This document shows positions 34,112 through 47,200 of a DNA stretch of 64,000 nt, in pieces. A program made the translations under genes and the position numbers. Numbering within the stretch: the first letter of the stretch is position 1; every line of letters starts with the position of its first letter. The stretch is from Alopecurus myosuroides (Eukaryota; Streptophyta; Magnoliopsida; Poales; Poaceae): contig CM054058.1 in the NCBI GenBank assembly GCA_028641055.1, forward strand, positions 495,981,269-496,045,268, given 5' to 3'. The notes beneath the pieces were generated by a model. It saw only the letters and a list, made by a program, of their open reading frames with translations, did not search any database and was not told the origin of the DNA.

Positions 34112-34291
34112 GTTCAACAAGCACACAATCCGTGTGCCTATCTTTGATCCACCGGCTCACAAGATCCAACGGCTCGAAAGAGCTCGAAGAAAACACACGA
34201 TCCGTGTGCCTATCTTTGATCCACCGGCTCACAATCACTTGAAAGATCCAACGGCTCGGAAGACCTCGAAGAAAACACACGATCCGTGTGC
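34112..34291. repeat. Repeats of about 70 bp upstream of the CACTA ORF promoter
   Basis: ATCCGTGTGCCTATCTTTGA, then CCACCGGCTCACAA and GATCCAACGGCTCG, occur twice. A third ACACGATCCGTGTGC lies just before the TATA box. ACACGATCCGTGTG is itself nearly palindromic. These could be promoter elements, but no binding protein is known to me. Confidence 0.75.
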
Positions 34292-34311
34292 TTCTTCCCT
34301 CCATTTCTCAC

Positions 34312-34319
34312 TATATAAA
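34312..34319 (+). promoter_or_regulatory. TATA box of the CACTA-borne ORF
   Basis: CTATATAAAC is a near-ideal plant TATA box about 75 bp before the ATG at 34392, which leaves room for a leader of roughly 40-50 bases. It is the best-formed core promoter in the window. Confidence 0.7.
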
Positions 34320-34391
34320 CACACATGCATCTAGCTCGTTAGCACATATCTACAACCCAGCACTCTTCCATTTCTTCGCGCCAACTCTTCC

Positions 34392-34925
34392 ATGTCTTCC
34401 ACCGTACCCACTATAACCTACTCGGAGGCGGAGGAGCTCTGCGCCTCGAACTACCCCTGCCCTCCCGGGTACGGCGTCCCCGCCGGGTGGATGCTGAGCG
34501 CCGGAGGCGTGCCGGTCCCTCCTGTCCCTCGAGGTGTGGCGCGCCGGGCGGCCATCACGAACCACTACTACTTCGAGATGACACCGGAGCAGCGGACGTA
34601 TCCCCAATGGGATCCCAACTACCGCGCAGGTTGGGACGCCTTCTTCTTCAATCGGCGTGAGAGGGCGCTCGCCAGGTACGAGGAGGACGGCTCGCCTCCT
34701 TCGAACTTCAACGAGGCTGGTCGTCGGCTGTGGTGGCGCGGCCGGACTATCCAGGGCGTCATGAACTACATAAGGAACGGCGATAACCCCCGCCTGCGCT
34801 ACCCGCAGTCCAGGCGTGCTCCCCCATCGACATTTCAGCCCCCATCTGACGGCAGCGACGACGGCGGCGGCGACTTCGACGACTACGAGTACATGTATTA
34901 TTCGCCTAGGCAGGAGTATGACTAG
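34392..34925 (+). CDS. Single-exon ORF of unknown function inside the CACTA element, 177 aa
   Basis: The start codon follows a good TATA box and is the first ATG after the expected transcript start. The frame is GC-rich with codon use unlike the flanks. The protein opens MSSTVPTITYSEAEELCASN, then has a proline/glycine-rich stretch (YPCPPGYGVPAGW), a WD/YF-rich core (ITNHYYFEMTPEQRTYPQWD, YRAGWDAFFFNRRERALAR, FNEAGRRLWWRGRTIQGVMN) and an acidic, tyrosine-rich tail (DGSDDGGGDFDDYEYMYY). I see no transposase DDE motif, zinc finger, signal peptide or membrane segment. I believe similar short proteins recur in cereal CACTA elements, but I cannot name a family. It may be a captured host gene or an element accessory protein. 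The frame is fully open, so decay is recent or absent. Confidence 0.6.
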   Translation: MSSTVPTITYSEAEELCASNYPCPPGYGVPAGWMLSAGGVPVPPVPRGVARRAAITNHYYFEMTPEQRTYPQWDPNYRAGWDAFFFNRRERALARYEEDGSPPSNFNEAGRRLWWRGRTIQGVMNYIRNGDNPRLRYPQSRRAPPSTFQPPSDGSDDGGGDFDDYEYMYYSPRQEYD

Positions 34926-37900
34926 ACTTGAGCCACAAGATTGCTGGGACAAATGGTTTGTCCATGTATCCTAGAATGTTTAGATCCACGTACTGTCGTG
35001 TATCCCGCTTCCTTGGAATTTCAATCTAGTCGTAAAATTCAAAAATAATCGTAGTGGTGTGTGTTCAAGTGTCATGTTAGTCCCAAGGAACACCCTTGAC
35101 ACATGGCATGGCAAAACATTGGTTTAGGTGGGATCCCGACGCTCCGGGTCCCCTCTCCGGAGATACCCTAGCCCCGGTGTAGAAAAAGACGGAACCGGCG
35201 TCCAGCCCCCTCTGCGTGAGCCGGAAGTGGGTAGCAAAGTGGAACTAGTTGCTTGGTTGTGTCATGTTAGGCCAAAGGAACACCCTCGCCAATGTTAGGG
35301 CCCACCTCCTTGCAAGATTCCCCCCGTTACGTCAGATCCGGGAGTTTCGGGGTGTGAGCAGTCCTGGAACCCGCGAGAGAGAATCCGACGTCGGTGAGGC
35401 CCCAACACAGAGAGTGATGGTATCTTTGGCACCCAAAACCCATGTGACACTCTAACACACACTGCATGGCAAAACATTGGTTTAGGTGGGATCCCGATGC
35501 TCCGGGTCCCCTCTCCGGAGATACCCTAGCCCCGGTGTAGAAAAAGACGGAACCGGCGTCTAGCCCCCTCTGCGTGAGCCGGAAGTGGGTAGCAAAGTGG
35601 AACTAGTTGCTTGGTTGTGTCATGTTAGGCCCAAGGAACACCCTTGACAATGGTAGGGCCCACCTCCTTGCAAGATTCCCCCCGTTACGTCAGATCCGGG
35701 AGTTTTGGGGTGTGAGCAGTCCTCGAACCCGCGAGAGAGAATCCGACGTCGGTGAGGCCCCAACCACAGAGAGTGATGGTATATTTGGCACCCAACACCC
35801 ACGTGACACTCTAACACACATGGCATGGCAAAACATTGGTTTAGGTGGGATCCCGACGCTCCGGGTCCCCTCTCCGGAGATACCCTAGCCCCGGTGTAGA
35901 AAAAGACGGAACCGGCGTCTAGCCCCCTCTGCGTGAGCCGGAAGTGGGTAACAAAGTGGAACTAGTTGCTTGGTTGTGTCATGTTAGGCCCAAGGAACAC
36001 CCTTGACAATGTTAGGGCACACCTCCTTGAAAGATTCCCCCCGTTACGTCAGATCCGGGAGTTTCGGGGTGTGAGCAGTCCTGGAACCCGCGAGAGAGAA
36101 TCCGACGTCGGTGAGGCCCCAACACAGAGAGTGATGGTATCTTTGGCACCCAACACCCATGTGACACTCTAACACACATGGCATGGCAAAACATTGGTTT
36201 AGGTGGGATCCCGACGCTCCGGGTCCCCTCTCCGGAGATACCCTAGCCCCGGTGTAGAAAAAGACGGAACCGGCGTCCATCACCCTCTGCGTGAGCCGGA
36301 AGTGGGTAGAAAAGTGGAACTAGTTGCTTGGTTGTGTCATGTTAGGCCCAAGGAACACCCTTGACAATGGTAGGGCCCACCTCCTTGCAAGATTCCCCCC
36401 GTTACGTCAGATCCGAGAGTTTCGGGGTGTGAGCAGTCCTGGAACCCGTGAGAGAGAATCCGACGTCGGTGAGGCCCCAACACAGAGAGTGATGGTATCT
36501 TTGGCACCCAACACCCATGTGACACTCTAACACACATGGCATGGAAAAACATTGGTTTAGGTGGGATCCCGATGCTCCGGGTCCCCTCTCCGGAGATACC
36601 CTAGCCCCGGTGTAGAAAAAGACGGAACCGGCGTCCAGCACACTCTGCGTGAGCCGGAAGTGGGTAGAAAAGTGGAACTAGTTGCTTGGTTGTGTCATGT
36701 TAGGCCCAAGGAACACCCTTGACAATGGTAGGGCCCACCTCCTTGCAAGATTCCCCCCGTTACGTCAGATCCGGGAGTTTCGGGGTGTGAGCAGTCCTGG
36801 AACCCGCGAGAGAGAATCCGACGTCGGTGAGGCCCCAACCACAGAGAGTGATGGTATCTTTGGCACCCAACACCCATGTGACACTCTAACACACATGGCA
36901 TGGAAAAAAATTGGTTTAGGTGGGATCCCGGCGCTCCGGGTCCCCTCTCCGGAGATACCCTAGCGCCGGTGTAGAAAAAGACGGAACCGGCGTCTAGCCC
37001 CCTCTGCGTGAGCCGGAAGTGGGTAGAAAAGTGGAACTAGTTGCTTGGTTGTGTCATGTTAGGCCCAAGGAACACCCTTGAAAATGGTAGGGCCCACCTC
37101 CTTGCAAGATTCCTCCCGTTACGTCAGATCCGGGAGTTTTGGGGTGTGAGCAGTCCTCGAACCCGCGAGAGAGAATCCGACGTCGGTGAGGCCCCAACCA
37201 CAGAGAATGATGGTATCTTTGGCACCCAACACCCATGTGACACTCTAACACACATGGCATGGCAAAACATTGGTTTAGGTGGGATCACGACGCTCCGGGT
37301 CCCCTCTCCGGAGATACCCTAGCCCTGGTGTAGAAAAAGACGGAACCGGCGTCTAGCCCCCTCTGCGTGAGCCGGAAGTGGGTAGCAAAGTGGAACTAGT
37401 TGCTTGGTTGTGTCATGTTAGGCCCAAGGAACACCCTTGACAATGGTAGGGCCCACCTCCTTGCAAGATTCCCCCCGTTACGTCAGATCCGGGAGTTTCG
37501 GGGTGTGAGCAGTCCTGGAACCCGCGAGAGAGAATCCGACGTCGGTGAGGCCCCAACCACAGAGAGTGATGGTATCTTTGGCACCCAACACCCATGTGAC
37601 ACTCTAACACACATGGCATGGCAAAACATTGGTTTAGGTGGGATCCCGACGCTCCGGGTCCCCTCTCCGGAGATACCCTAGCCCCGGTGTAGAAAAAGAC
37701 GGAACCGGCGTCTAGCCCCCTCTACGTGAGCCGGAAGTGGGTAGAAAAGTGCAACTAGTTGCTTGGTTGTGTCATGTTAGGCCCAAGGAACACCCTTGAC
37801 AATGGTAGGGCCCACCTCCTTGCAAGATTCCCCCCATTACGTCAGATCCGGGAGTTTTGGGGTGTGAGCAGTCCTGGAACCCGCGAGAGAGAATCCGACG

Positions 37901-40900
37901 TCAGTGAGGCCCCGACCACAGAGAGTGATGGTAACTTTGGCACCCAACACCCATGTGACACTCTAACACACATGGCATGGCAAAACATTGGTTTAGGTGG
38001 GATCCCGACGCTCCGGGTCCCCTCTCCGGAGATACCCTAGCCCCGGTGTAGAAAAAGACGGAACCAGCGTCCAGCCCCCTCTGCGTGAGCCGGAAGTGGG
38101 TAGCAAAGTGGAACTAGTTGCTTGGTTGTGTCATGTTAGGCCCAAGGAACACCCTTGACAATTTTAGGGCCCACCTCCTTGCAATATTCCCCCCGTTACG
38201 TCAGATCCGGGAGTTTCGGGGTGTGAGCAGTCCTGGAACCCGCGAGAGAGAATCCGACGTCGGTGAGGCCCCAACACAGAGAGTGATGGTATCTTTGGCA
38301 CCCAACACCCATGTGACACTCTAACACACATGGCATGGCAAAACATTGGTTTAGGTGGGATCCCGACTCTCCGGGTCCCCTCTCCGGAGATACCCTAGCC
38401 CCGGTGTAGAAAAAGACGGAACCGGCATCCAGCCCCCTCTGCGTGAGCCGGAAGTGGGTAGCAAAGTGGAACTAGTTGCTTGGTTGTGTCATGTTAGGCC
38501 CAAGGAACACCCTTGACAATGGTAGGGCCCACCTCCTTGCAAGATTCCCCCCGTTACGTCAGATCCGGGAGTTTGGGGGTGTGAGCAGTCCTCGAACCTG
38601 CGAGAGAGAATACGACGTCGGTGAGGCCCCAACCACAGAGAGTGATGGTATCTTTGGAACCCAACACCCATGTGACACTCTAACACACATGGCATGGCAA
38701 AACATTGGTTTAGGTGGGATCCCGACGCTCCGGGTCCCCTCTCCGGAGATACCCTAGCCCCGGTGTAGAAAAAGACGGAACCGGCGTCTAGCCTCCTCTG
38801 CGTGAGCCGGAAGTGGGTAGAAAAGTGGAACTAGTTGCTTGGTTGTGTCATTTTAGGCCCAAGGAACACCCTTGACAATGTTAGGGCCCACCTCCTTGCA
38901 AGATTCCCCCCGTTACGTCAGATCCGGGAGTTTCGGGGTGTGAGCAGTCCTGGAACCCGCGAGAGAGAATCCGACGTCGGTGAGGCCCGAACACAGAGAG
39001 TGATGGTATCCTTGGCACCCAACACCCATGTGACACTCGAACACACATGTCATGGCAAAACATTGGTTTAGGTGGGATCCCGACGCTCCGGGTCCCCTCT
39101 CCGGAGATACCCTAGCCCCGGTGTAGAAAAAGACAGAACCGACGTCTAGCCCCCTCTGCGTGAGCCGGAAGTGGGTAGCAAAGTGGAACTAGTTGCTTGG
39201 TTGTGTAATGTTAGGCCCAAGGAACAACCTTGAAAATGTTAGGGCCCACCTCCTTGCAAGATTCCCCCCGTTACGTCAGATCCGGGAGTTTCGGGGTGTG
39301 AGCAGTCCTGGAACCCGCGAGAGAGAATCCGACGTCGGTGAGGCCCCAACACAGAGAGTGATGGTATCTTTGGCACCCAACACCCATGTGACACTCTAAC
39401 ACACATGGCATGGCAAAACATTGGTTTAGGTGGGATCCCGACGCTCCGGGTCCCCTCTCTGGAGATACCCTAGCCCCGGTGTAGAAAAAGACGGAACCGA
39501 CGTCTAGCCCCCTCTGCGTGAGCCGGAAGTGGGTAGCAAAGTGGAACTAGTTGCTTGGTTGTGGCATGTTAGGCCCAAGGAACACCCTTGACAATGTTAG
39601 GGCCCACCTCCTTGCAAGATTCCCCCCGTTATGTCAGATCCAGGAGTTTTGGGGTGTGAGCAGTCCTCGAACCCGCGAGAGAGAATCCGACGTCGGTGAG
39701 GCCCCAACCACAGAGAGTGATGGTATCTTTGGCACCCAACACCCATGTGACACTCTAACACACATGGCATGGCAAAACATTGGTTTAGGTGGGATCCCGA
39801 CGCTCCGGGTCCCCTCTCCGGAGATACCCTAGCCCCGGTGTAGAAAAAGACGGAACCGGCGTCTAGCCCCCTCTGCGTGAGCCGGAAGTGGGTAGCAAAG
39901 TGGAACTAGTTGCTTGGTTGTGTCATGTTAGGCCCAAGGAACAACCTTGAAAATGTTAGGGCCCACCTCCTTGCAAGATTCCCCCCGTTACGTCAGATCC
40001 GGGAGTTTCGGGGGTGTGAGCAGTCCTGGAACCCGCGAGAGAGAATCCGACGTCGGTTAGGCCCCAACACAGAGAGTGATGGTATCTTTGGCACCCAACA
40101 CCCATGTGACACTCTAACACACATGGAATGGAAAAACATTGGTTTAGGTGGGATCCCGACACTCCGGGTCCCCTCTCCGGAGATACCCTTGCCCCGGTGT
40201 AGAAAAAGACGGAACCGGCGTCCAGCCCCCTCTGCGTGAGCCGGAAGTGGGTAGAAAAGTGGAACTAGTTGCTTGGTTGTGTCATGTTAGGCCCAGGGAA
40301 CACCCTTGACAATGTTAGGGCCCACCTCCTTGCAAGATTCCCCCCGTTACGTCAGATCCGGGAGTTTCGGGGTGTGAGCAGTCCTGGAACCCGCGAGAGA
40401 GAATCCGACGTCGGTGAGGCCCCAACACAGAGAGTGATGGTATCTTTGGCACCCAACACCCATGTGACACTCTAACACACATGGCATGTCAAAACATTGG
40501 TTTAGGTGGGATCCCGGCCCTCCGGGTCCCTTCTTCGGAGATACCCTAGCCCCGGTGTAGAAAAAGACGGAACCGGCGTCCAGCACCCTCTGCGTGAGCC
40601 GGAAGTGGGTAGCAAAGTGGAACTAGTTGCTTGGTTGTGTCATGTTAGGCCCAAGGAACACCCTTGACAATGGTAGGGCCCACCTCCTTGCAAGATTCAC
40701 CCCGTTACGTCAGATCCGGGAGTTTCGGGGTGTGAGCAGTCCTGGAACCCGCGAGAGAGAATCCGACGTCGGTGAGGCCCCAACCACAGAGAGTGATGGT
40801 ATCTTTGGCACCCAACACCCATGTGACACTCTAACACACATGGCATGGCAAAACATTGGTTTAGGTGGGATCCCGACGCTCCGGGTCCCCTCTCCGGAGA

Positions 40901-41343
40901 TACCCTAGCCCCGGTGTAGAAAAAGACGGAACCGGCGTCCAGCCCCCTCTGCGTGAGCCGGAAGTGGGTAGCAAAGTGGAACTAGTTGCTTGGTTGTGTC
41001 ATGTTAGGCCCAAGGAACACCCTTGACAATGTTAGGGCCCACCTCCTTGCAAGATTCCCCCCGTTACGTCAGATCCGGGAGTTTAGGGGTGTGAGCAGTC
41101 CTGGAACCCGCGAGAGAGAATCCGACGTCGGTGAGGCCCCAACACAGAGAGTGATGGTATCTTTGGCACCCAACACCCATGTGACACTCTAACACACATG
41201 GAATGGCAAAACATTGGTTTAGGTGGGATCCCGACGCTCCGGGTCCCCTCTCCGGAGATACCCTAGCCCCGGTGTAGAAAAAGACGGAACCGGCGTCTAG
41301 CCCCCTCTACGTGAGCTGGAAATGGGTAGCAAAGTGGAACTAG

Positions 41344-43850
41344 TTGCTTGGTTGTGTCATGTTAGGCCCAATGAACACCCTTGACAATGGTAGGGCCCAC
41401 CTCCTTGCAAGATTCCCCCCGTTACGTCAGATCCGGGAGTTTCGGGGTGTGAGCAGTCCTGGAACCCGCGAGAGAGAATCCGACGTCGGTGAGGCCCCAA
41501 CACAGAGAGTGATGGTATCTTTGGCACACAACACCCATGTGACACTATAACACACATGTCATGGGAAAACATTGGTTTAGGTGGGATCCCGACGCTCCGG
41601 GTCCCCTCTCCGGAGATACCCTAGCCCCGGTGTAGAAAAAGACGGAACCGGCGTCCAGCCCCCTCTGCGTGAGCCGGAAGTGGGTAGCAAAGTGGAACTA
41701 GTTGCTTGGTTGTGTAATGTTAGGCCCAAGGAACACCCTTGACAATGGTAGGGCCCACCTCCTTGCAATATTCCCCCCGTTACGTCAGATCCGGGAGTTT
41801 CGGGGTGTGAGCAGTCCTGGAACCCGCAAGAGAGAATCCGACGTCGGTGAGGCCCCAACACAGAGAGTGATGGTATCTTTCGCACCCAACACCCATGTGA
41901 CACTCTAACACACATGTAATAACAAAACATTGGTTTAGGTGGGATCCCGACGCTCCGGGTCCCCTCTCCGGAGATACCCTAACCCCGTTGTAGAAAAAGA
42001 CGGAACCGGCGTCCAGCCCCCTCTGCGTGAGCCGGAAGTGGGTAGCAAAGTGGAACTAGTTGCTTGGTTGTGTCATGTTAGGCCCAAGGAACACCCTTGA
42101 CAATGGTAGGGCCCACCTCCTTGCAAGATTCCCCCCGTTACGTCAGATCCGGGAGTTTGGGGGTGTGAGCAGTCCTGGAACCCGCGAGAGAGAATCCGAC
42201 GTCGGTGATGCCCCAACACAGAGAGTGATGGTATCTTTGGCACCCAACGCCCATGTGACACTCTAACACACATGGCATGGAAAAACATTGGTTTAGGTGG
42301 GATCCCGACGCTCCGGGTCCCCACTCCGGAGATACCCTAGCCCCGGTGTAGAAAAAGACGGAACCGGCGTCTAGCCTCCTCTGCGTGAGCCGGAAGTGGG
42401 TAGCAAAGTGGAACTAGTTGCTTGGTTGTGTCATGTTAGGCCCAAGGAACACCCTTGACAATGGTAGGGCCCACCTCCTTGCAATATTCCCCCTGTTACG
42501 TCAGATCCGGGAGTTTTGGGGTGTGAGCAGTCCTCGAACCCGCGAGAGAGAATCCGACGTCGGTGAGGCCCCAACCACAGAGAGTGATGGTATATTTGGC
42601 ACCCAACACCCATGTGACACTCTAACACACATGGCATGGCAAAACATTGGTTTAGGTGGGATCCCGACGCTCCGGGTCCCCTTTCCGGAGATACCCTAGC
42701 CCCGGTGTAGAAAAAGACGGAACCGGCGTCTAGCCCCCTCTGCGTGAGCCGGAAGTGGGTAGCAAAGTGGAACTAGTTGCTTGGTTGTGTCATGTTAGGC
42801 CCAAGGAACATCCTTGACAATGTTAGGGCCCACCTCCTTGCAAGATTCCCCCCGTTACGTCAGATCCGGGAGTTTCGGGGTGTGAGCAGTCCTGGAACCC
42901 GCGAGAGAGAATCCGACGTCGGTGAGGCCCCAACACAGAGAGTGATGGTATCTTTGGCACCCAACACCCATGTGACACTCTAACACACATGGCATGGCAA
43001 AACATTGGTTTAGGTGGGATCGCGACGCTCCGGGTCCCCTCTCCGGAGATACCCTAGCCCCGGTGTAGAAAAAGACGGAACCGGCGTCCAACCCCCTCTG
43101 CGTGAGCCGGAAGTGGGTAGCAAAGTGGAACTAGTTGCTTGGTTGTGTCATTTTAGGCCCAAGGAACACCCTTGACAATGGTAGGGCCCACCTCCTTGCA
43201 AGATTCCCCCCGTTACGTCAGATCCGGGAGTTTCGGGGTGTGAGCAGTCCTGGAACCCGCGAGAGAGAATCCGACGTCGGTGAGGCCCCAACACAGAGAG
43301 TGATGGTATCTTTGGCACCCAACACCCATGTGACACTCTAACACACATGGCATGGCAAAACATTGGTTTAGGTGGGATCCCGACGCTCCGGGTCCCCTCT
43401 CCGGAGATACCCTAGCCCCGGTGTAGAAAAAGACGGAACCGGCGTCCAGCACCCTCTGCGTGAGCCGGAAGTGGGTAGCAAAGTGGAAATAGTTGCTTGG
43501 TTGTGTCATGTTAGGCCGAAGTAACACCCTTGACAATGGTAGGGGCCCACCTCCTTGCAATATTCCCCCCGTTACGTCAGATCCGGGAGTTTCGGGGTGT
43601 GAGCAGTCCTGGAACCCGCGAGAGAGAATCCGACGTCGGTGAGGCCCCAACCACAGAGAGTGATGGTATCTTTGGCACCCAACACCCATGTGACACTCTA
43701 ACACACATGGCATGGCAAAACATTGGTTTAGGTGGGATCCCGACGCTCCGGGTCCCCTCTCCGGAGATACCCTAGCCCCGGTGTAGAAAAAGACGGAACC
43801 GGCGTCCAGCCCCCTCTGCGTGAGCCGGAAGTGGGTAGCAAAGTGGAACT
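41344..43850. repeat. Higher-order block, copy 1 (seven marked units)
   Basis: Successive units carry private variants in a fixed order: GGCACACAAC with ACACTATAACAC (41344), ACATGTAATAACAAAAC with AACCCCGTTG (41702), CAACGCCCATG with CCCCACTCCGG (42060), CCCCCTGTTACG (42418), GATCGCGACG (42777), TGTCATTTTAGG (43135) and AGGCCGAAGTAACAC (43493). The same order recurs at 56741 and largely at 61755. Confidence 0.85.
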
Positions 43851-44209
43851 AGTTGCTTGGTTGTGTCATGTTAGGCCCAAGGAACACCCTTGACAATGTT
43901 AGGGCCCACCTCTTGCAAGATTCCCCCCGTTACGTCAGATCCGGGAGTTTAGGGGTGTGAGCAGTCCTGGAACCCGCGAGAGAGAATCCGACGTCGGTGA
44001 GGCCCCAACACAGAGAGTGATGGTATCTTTGGCACCCAACACCCATGTGACACTCTAACACACATGGAATGGCAAAACATTGGTTTAGGTGGGATCCCGA
44101 CGCTCCGGGTCCCCTCTCCGGAGATACCCTAGCCCCGGTGTAGAAAAAGACGGAACCGGCGTCTAGCCCCCTCTACGTGAGCTGGAAGTGGGTAGCAAAG
44201 TGGAACTAG

Positions 44210-47200
44210 TTGCTTGGTTGTGTCATGTTAGGCCCAAGGAACACCCTTGACAATGGTAGGGCCCACCTCCTTGCAATATTCCCCCCGTTACGTCAGATCC
44301 GGGAGTTTCGGGGTGTGAGCAGTCCTGGAACCCGCGAGAGAGAATCCGACGTCGGTGAGGCCCCAACACAGAGAGTGATGGTATCTTTGGCACCCAACAC
44401 CCATGTGACACTCTAACACACATGGCATGGCAAAACATTGGTTTAGGTGGGATCCCGACGCTCCGGGTCCCCTCTCCGGAGATACCCTAGCCCCGGTGTA
44501 GAAAAAGACGGAACCGGCGTCCAGCCCCCTCTGCGTGAGTCGGAAGTGGGTAGCAAAGTGGAACTAGTTGCTTTGTTGTGTCTTGTTAGGCCCAAGGAAC
44601 ACCCTTGACAATGGTAGGGCCCACCTCCTTGCAATATTCCCCCCGTTACGTCAGATCCGGGAGTTTCGGGGTGTGAGCAGTCCTGGAACCCGCGAGAGAG
44701 AATCCGACGTCGGTGAGGCCCCAACACAGAGAGTGATGGTATCTTTGGCACCCAACACCCATGTGACACTCTAACACACATGGCATGGCAAAACATTGGT
44801 TTAGGTGGGATCCCGACGCTCCGGGTCCCCTCTCCGGAGATACCCTAGCCCCGGTGTAGAAAAAGACGGAACCGGCGTCCAGCCCCCTCTGCGTGAGCCG
44901 GAAGTGGGTAGCAAAGTGGAACTAGTTGCTTGGTTGTGTCATGTTAGGCCCAAGGAACACCCTTGACAATGGTAGGGCCCACCTCCTTGCAAGATTCCCC
45001 CCGTTACGTCAGATCCGGGAGTTTCGGGGTGTGAGCAGTCCTGGAACCCGCGAGAGAGAATCCGACGTCGGTGAGGCCCCAACACAGAGAGTGATGGTAT
45101 CTTTGGCACCCAACACCCATGTGACACTCTAACACACATGGCATGGCAAAACATTGGTTTAGGTGGGATCCCGACGCTCCGGGTCCCCTCTCCGGAGATA
45201 CCCTAGCCCCGGTGTAGAAAAAGACGGAACCGGCGTCTAGCCCCCTCTGCGTGAGCCGGAAGTGGGTAGCAAAGTGGAACTAGTTGCTTGGTTGTGTCAT
45301 GTTAGGCCCAAGGAACACCCTTGACAATGGTAGGGCCCACCTCCTTGCAAGATTCCCCCCGTTACGTCAGATCCGGGAGTTTCGGGGTGTGAGCAGTCCT
45401 GGAACCCGCGAGAGAGAATCCGACGTCGGTGAGGCCCCAACACAGAGAGTGATGGTATCTTTGGCACCCAACACCCATGTGACACTCTAACACACATGGC
45501 ATGGCAAAACATTGGTTTAGGTGGGATCCCGACGCTCCGGGTCCCCTCTCCGGAGATACCCTAGCCCCGGTGTAGAAAAAGACGGAACCGGCGTCCAGCC
45601 CCCTCTGCGTGAGCCGGAAGTGGGTAGCAAAGTGGAACTAGTTGCTTGGTTGTGTCATGTTAGGCCCAAGGAACACCCTTGACAATGGTAGGGCCCACCT
45701 CCTTGCAATATTCCCCCCGTTACGTCAGATCCGGGAGTTTCGGGGTGTGAGCAGTCCTGGAACCCGCGAGAGAGAATCCGACGTCGGTGAGGCCCCAACC
45801 ACAGAGAGTGATGGTATCTTTGGCACCCAACACCCATGTGACACTCTAACACACATGGCATGGCAAAACATTGGTTTAGGTGGGATCCCGACGCTCCGGG
45901 TCCCCTCTCCGGAGATACCCTAGCCCCGGTGTAGAAAAAGACGGAACCGGCGTCCAGCCCCCTCTGCGTGAGCCGGAAGTGGGTAGCAAAGTGGAACTAG
46001 TTGCTTGGTTGTGTCATGTTAGGCCCAAGGAACACCCTTGACAATGGTAGGGCCCACCTCCTTGCAAGATTCCCCCCGTTACGTCAGATCCGGGAGTTTC
46101 GGGGTGTGAGCAGTCCTGGAACCCGCGAGAGAGAATCCGACGTCGGTGAGGCCCCAACACAGAGAGTGATGGTATCTTTGGCACCCAACACCCATGTGAC
46201 ACTCTAACACACATGGCATGGCAAAACATTGGTTTAGGTGGGATCCCGACGCTCCGGGTCCCCTCTCCGGAGATACCCTAGCCCCGGTGTAGAAAAAGAC
46301 GGAACCGGCGTCCAGCCCCCTCTGCGTGAGCCGGAAGTGGGTAGCAAAGTGGAACTAGTTGCTTGGTTGTGTCATGTTAGGCCCAAGGAACACCCTTGAC
46401 AATGGTAGGGCCCACCTCCTTGCAAGATTCCCCCCGTTACGTCAGATCCGGGAGTTTCGGGGTGTGAGCAGTCCTGGAACCCGCGAGAGAGAATCCGACG
46501 TCGGTGAGGCCCCAACACAGAGAGTGATGGTATCTTTGGCACCCAACACCCATGTGACACTCTAACACACATGGAATGGCAAAACATTGGTTTAGGTGGG
46601 ATCCCGACGCTCCGGGTCCCCTCTCCGGAGATACCCTAGCCCCGGTGTAGAAAAAGACGGAACCGGCGTCCTAGCCCCCTCTACGTGAGCTGGAAGTGGG
46701 TAGCAAAGTGGAACTAGTTGCTTGGTTGTGTCATGTTAGGCCCAAGGAACACCCTTGACAATGGTAGGGCCCACCTCCTTGCAAGATTCCCCCCGTTACG
46801 TCAGATCCGGGAGTTTCGGGGTGTGAGCAGTCCTGGAACCCGCGAGAGAGAATCCGACGTCGGTGAGGCCCCAACACAGAGAGTGATGGTATCTTTGGCA
46901 CACAACACCCATGTGACACTATAACACACATGGCATGGCAAAACATTGGTTTAGGTGGGATCCCGACGCTCCGGGTCCCCTCTCCGGAGATACCCTAGCC
47001 CCGGTGTAGAAAAAGACGGAACCGGCGTCCAGCCCCCTCTGCGTGAGCCGGAAGTGGGTAGCAAAGTGGAACTAGTTGCTTGGTTGTGTCATGTTAGGCC
47101 CAAGGAACACCCTTGACAATGGTAGGGCCCACCTCCTTGCAAGATTCCCCCCGTTACGTCAGATCCGGGAGTTTCGGGGTGTGAGCAGTCCTGGAACCCG

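Larger units (their letters stand above)
33405..35056 (+). mobile_element. CACTA element: 5' terminus with subterminal repeats, promoter and ORF
   Basis: CACTACTGGAAAATCG at 33405 is a typical CACTA terminus. Over the next 700 bp TTTGCCGAGTG and its reverse complement CACTCGGCAAA recur many times in both orientations, as in subterminal transposase-binding arrays of cereal CACTA elements. No transposase frame is present. A word GTAGTG at 35051-35056 could be the opposite terminus (reversed CACTAC), but the sequence inside it matches the 5' terminal repeat only weakly, and the 3-bp flanks (CAC and GTG) are not identical. The element may therefore end here, or may continue through the satellite array and beyond the window. 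Confidence 0.6.

Noticed and set aside
34350..34952. 200-codon minus-strand ORF opposite the 177-codon CACTA ORF
   Set aside because: It is antisense to a GC-rich frame that has its own TATA box and ATG in the right place; the antisense frame has no promoter and no protein-like motif order.
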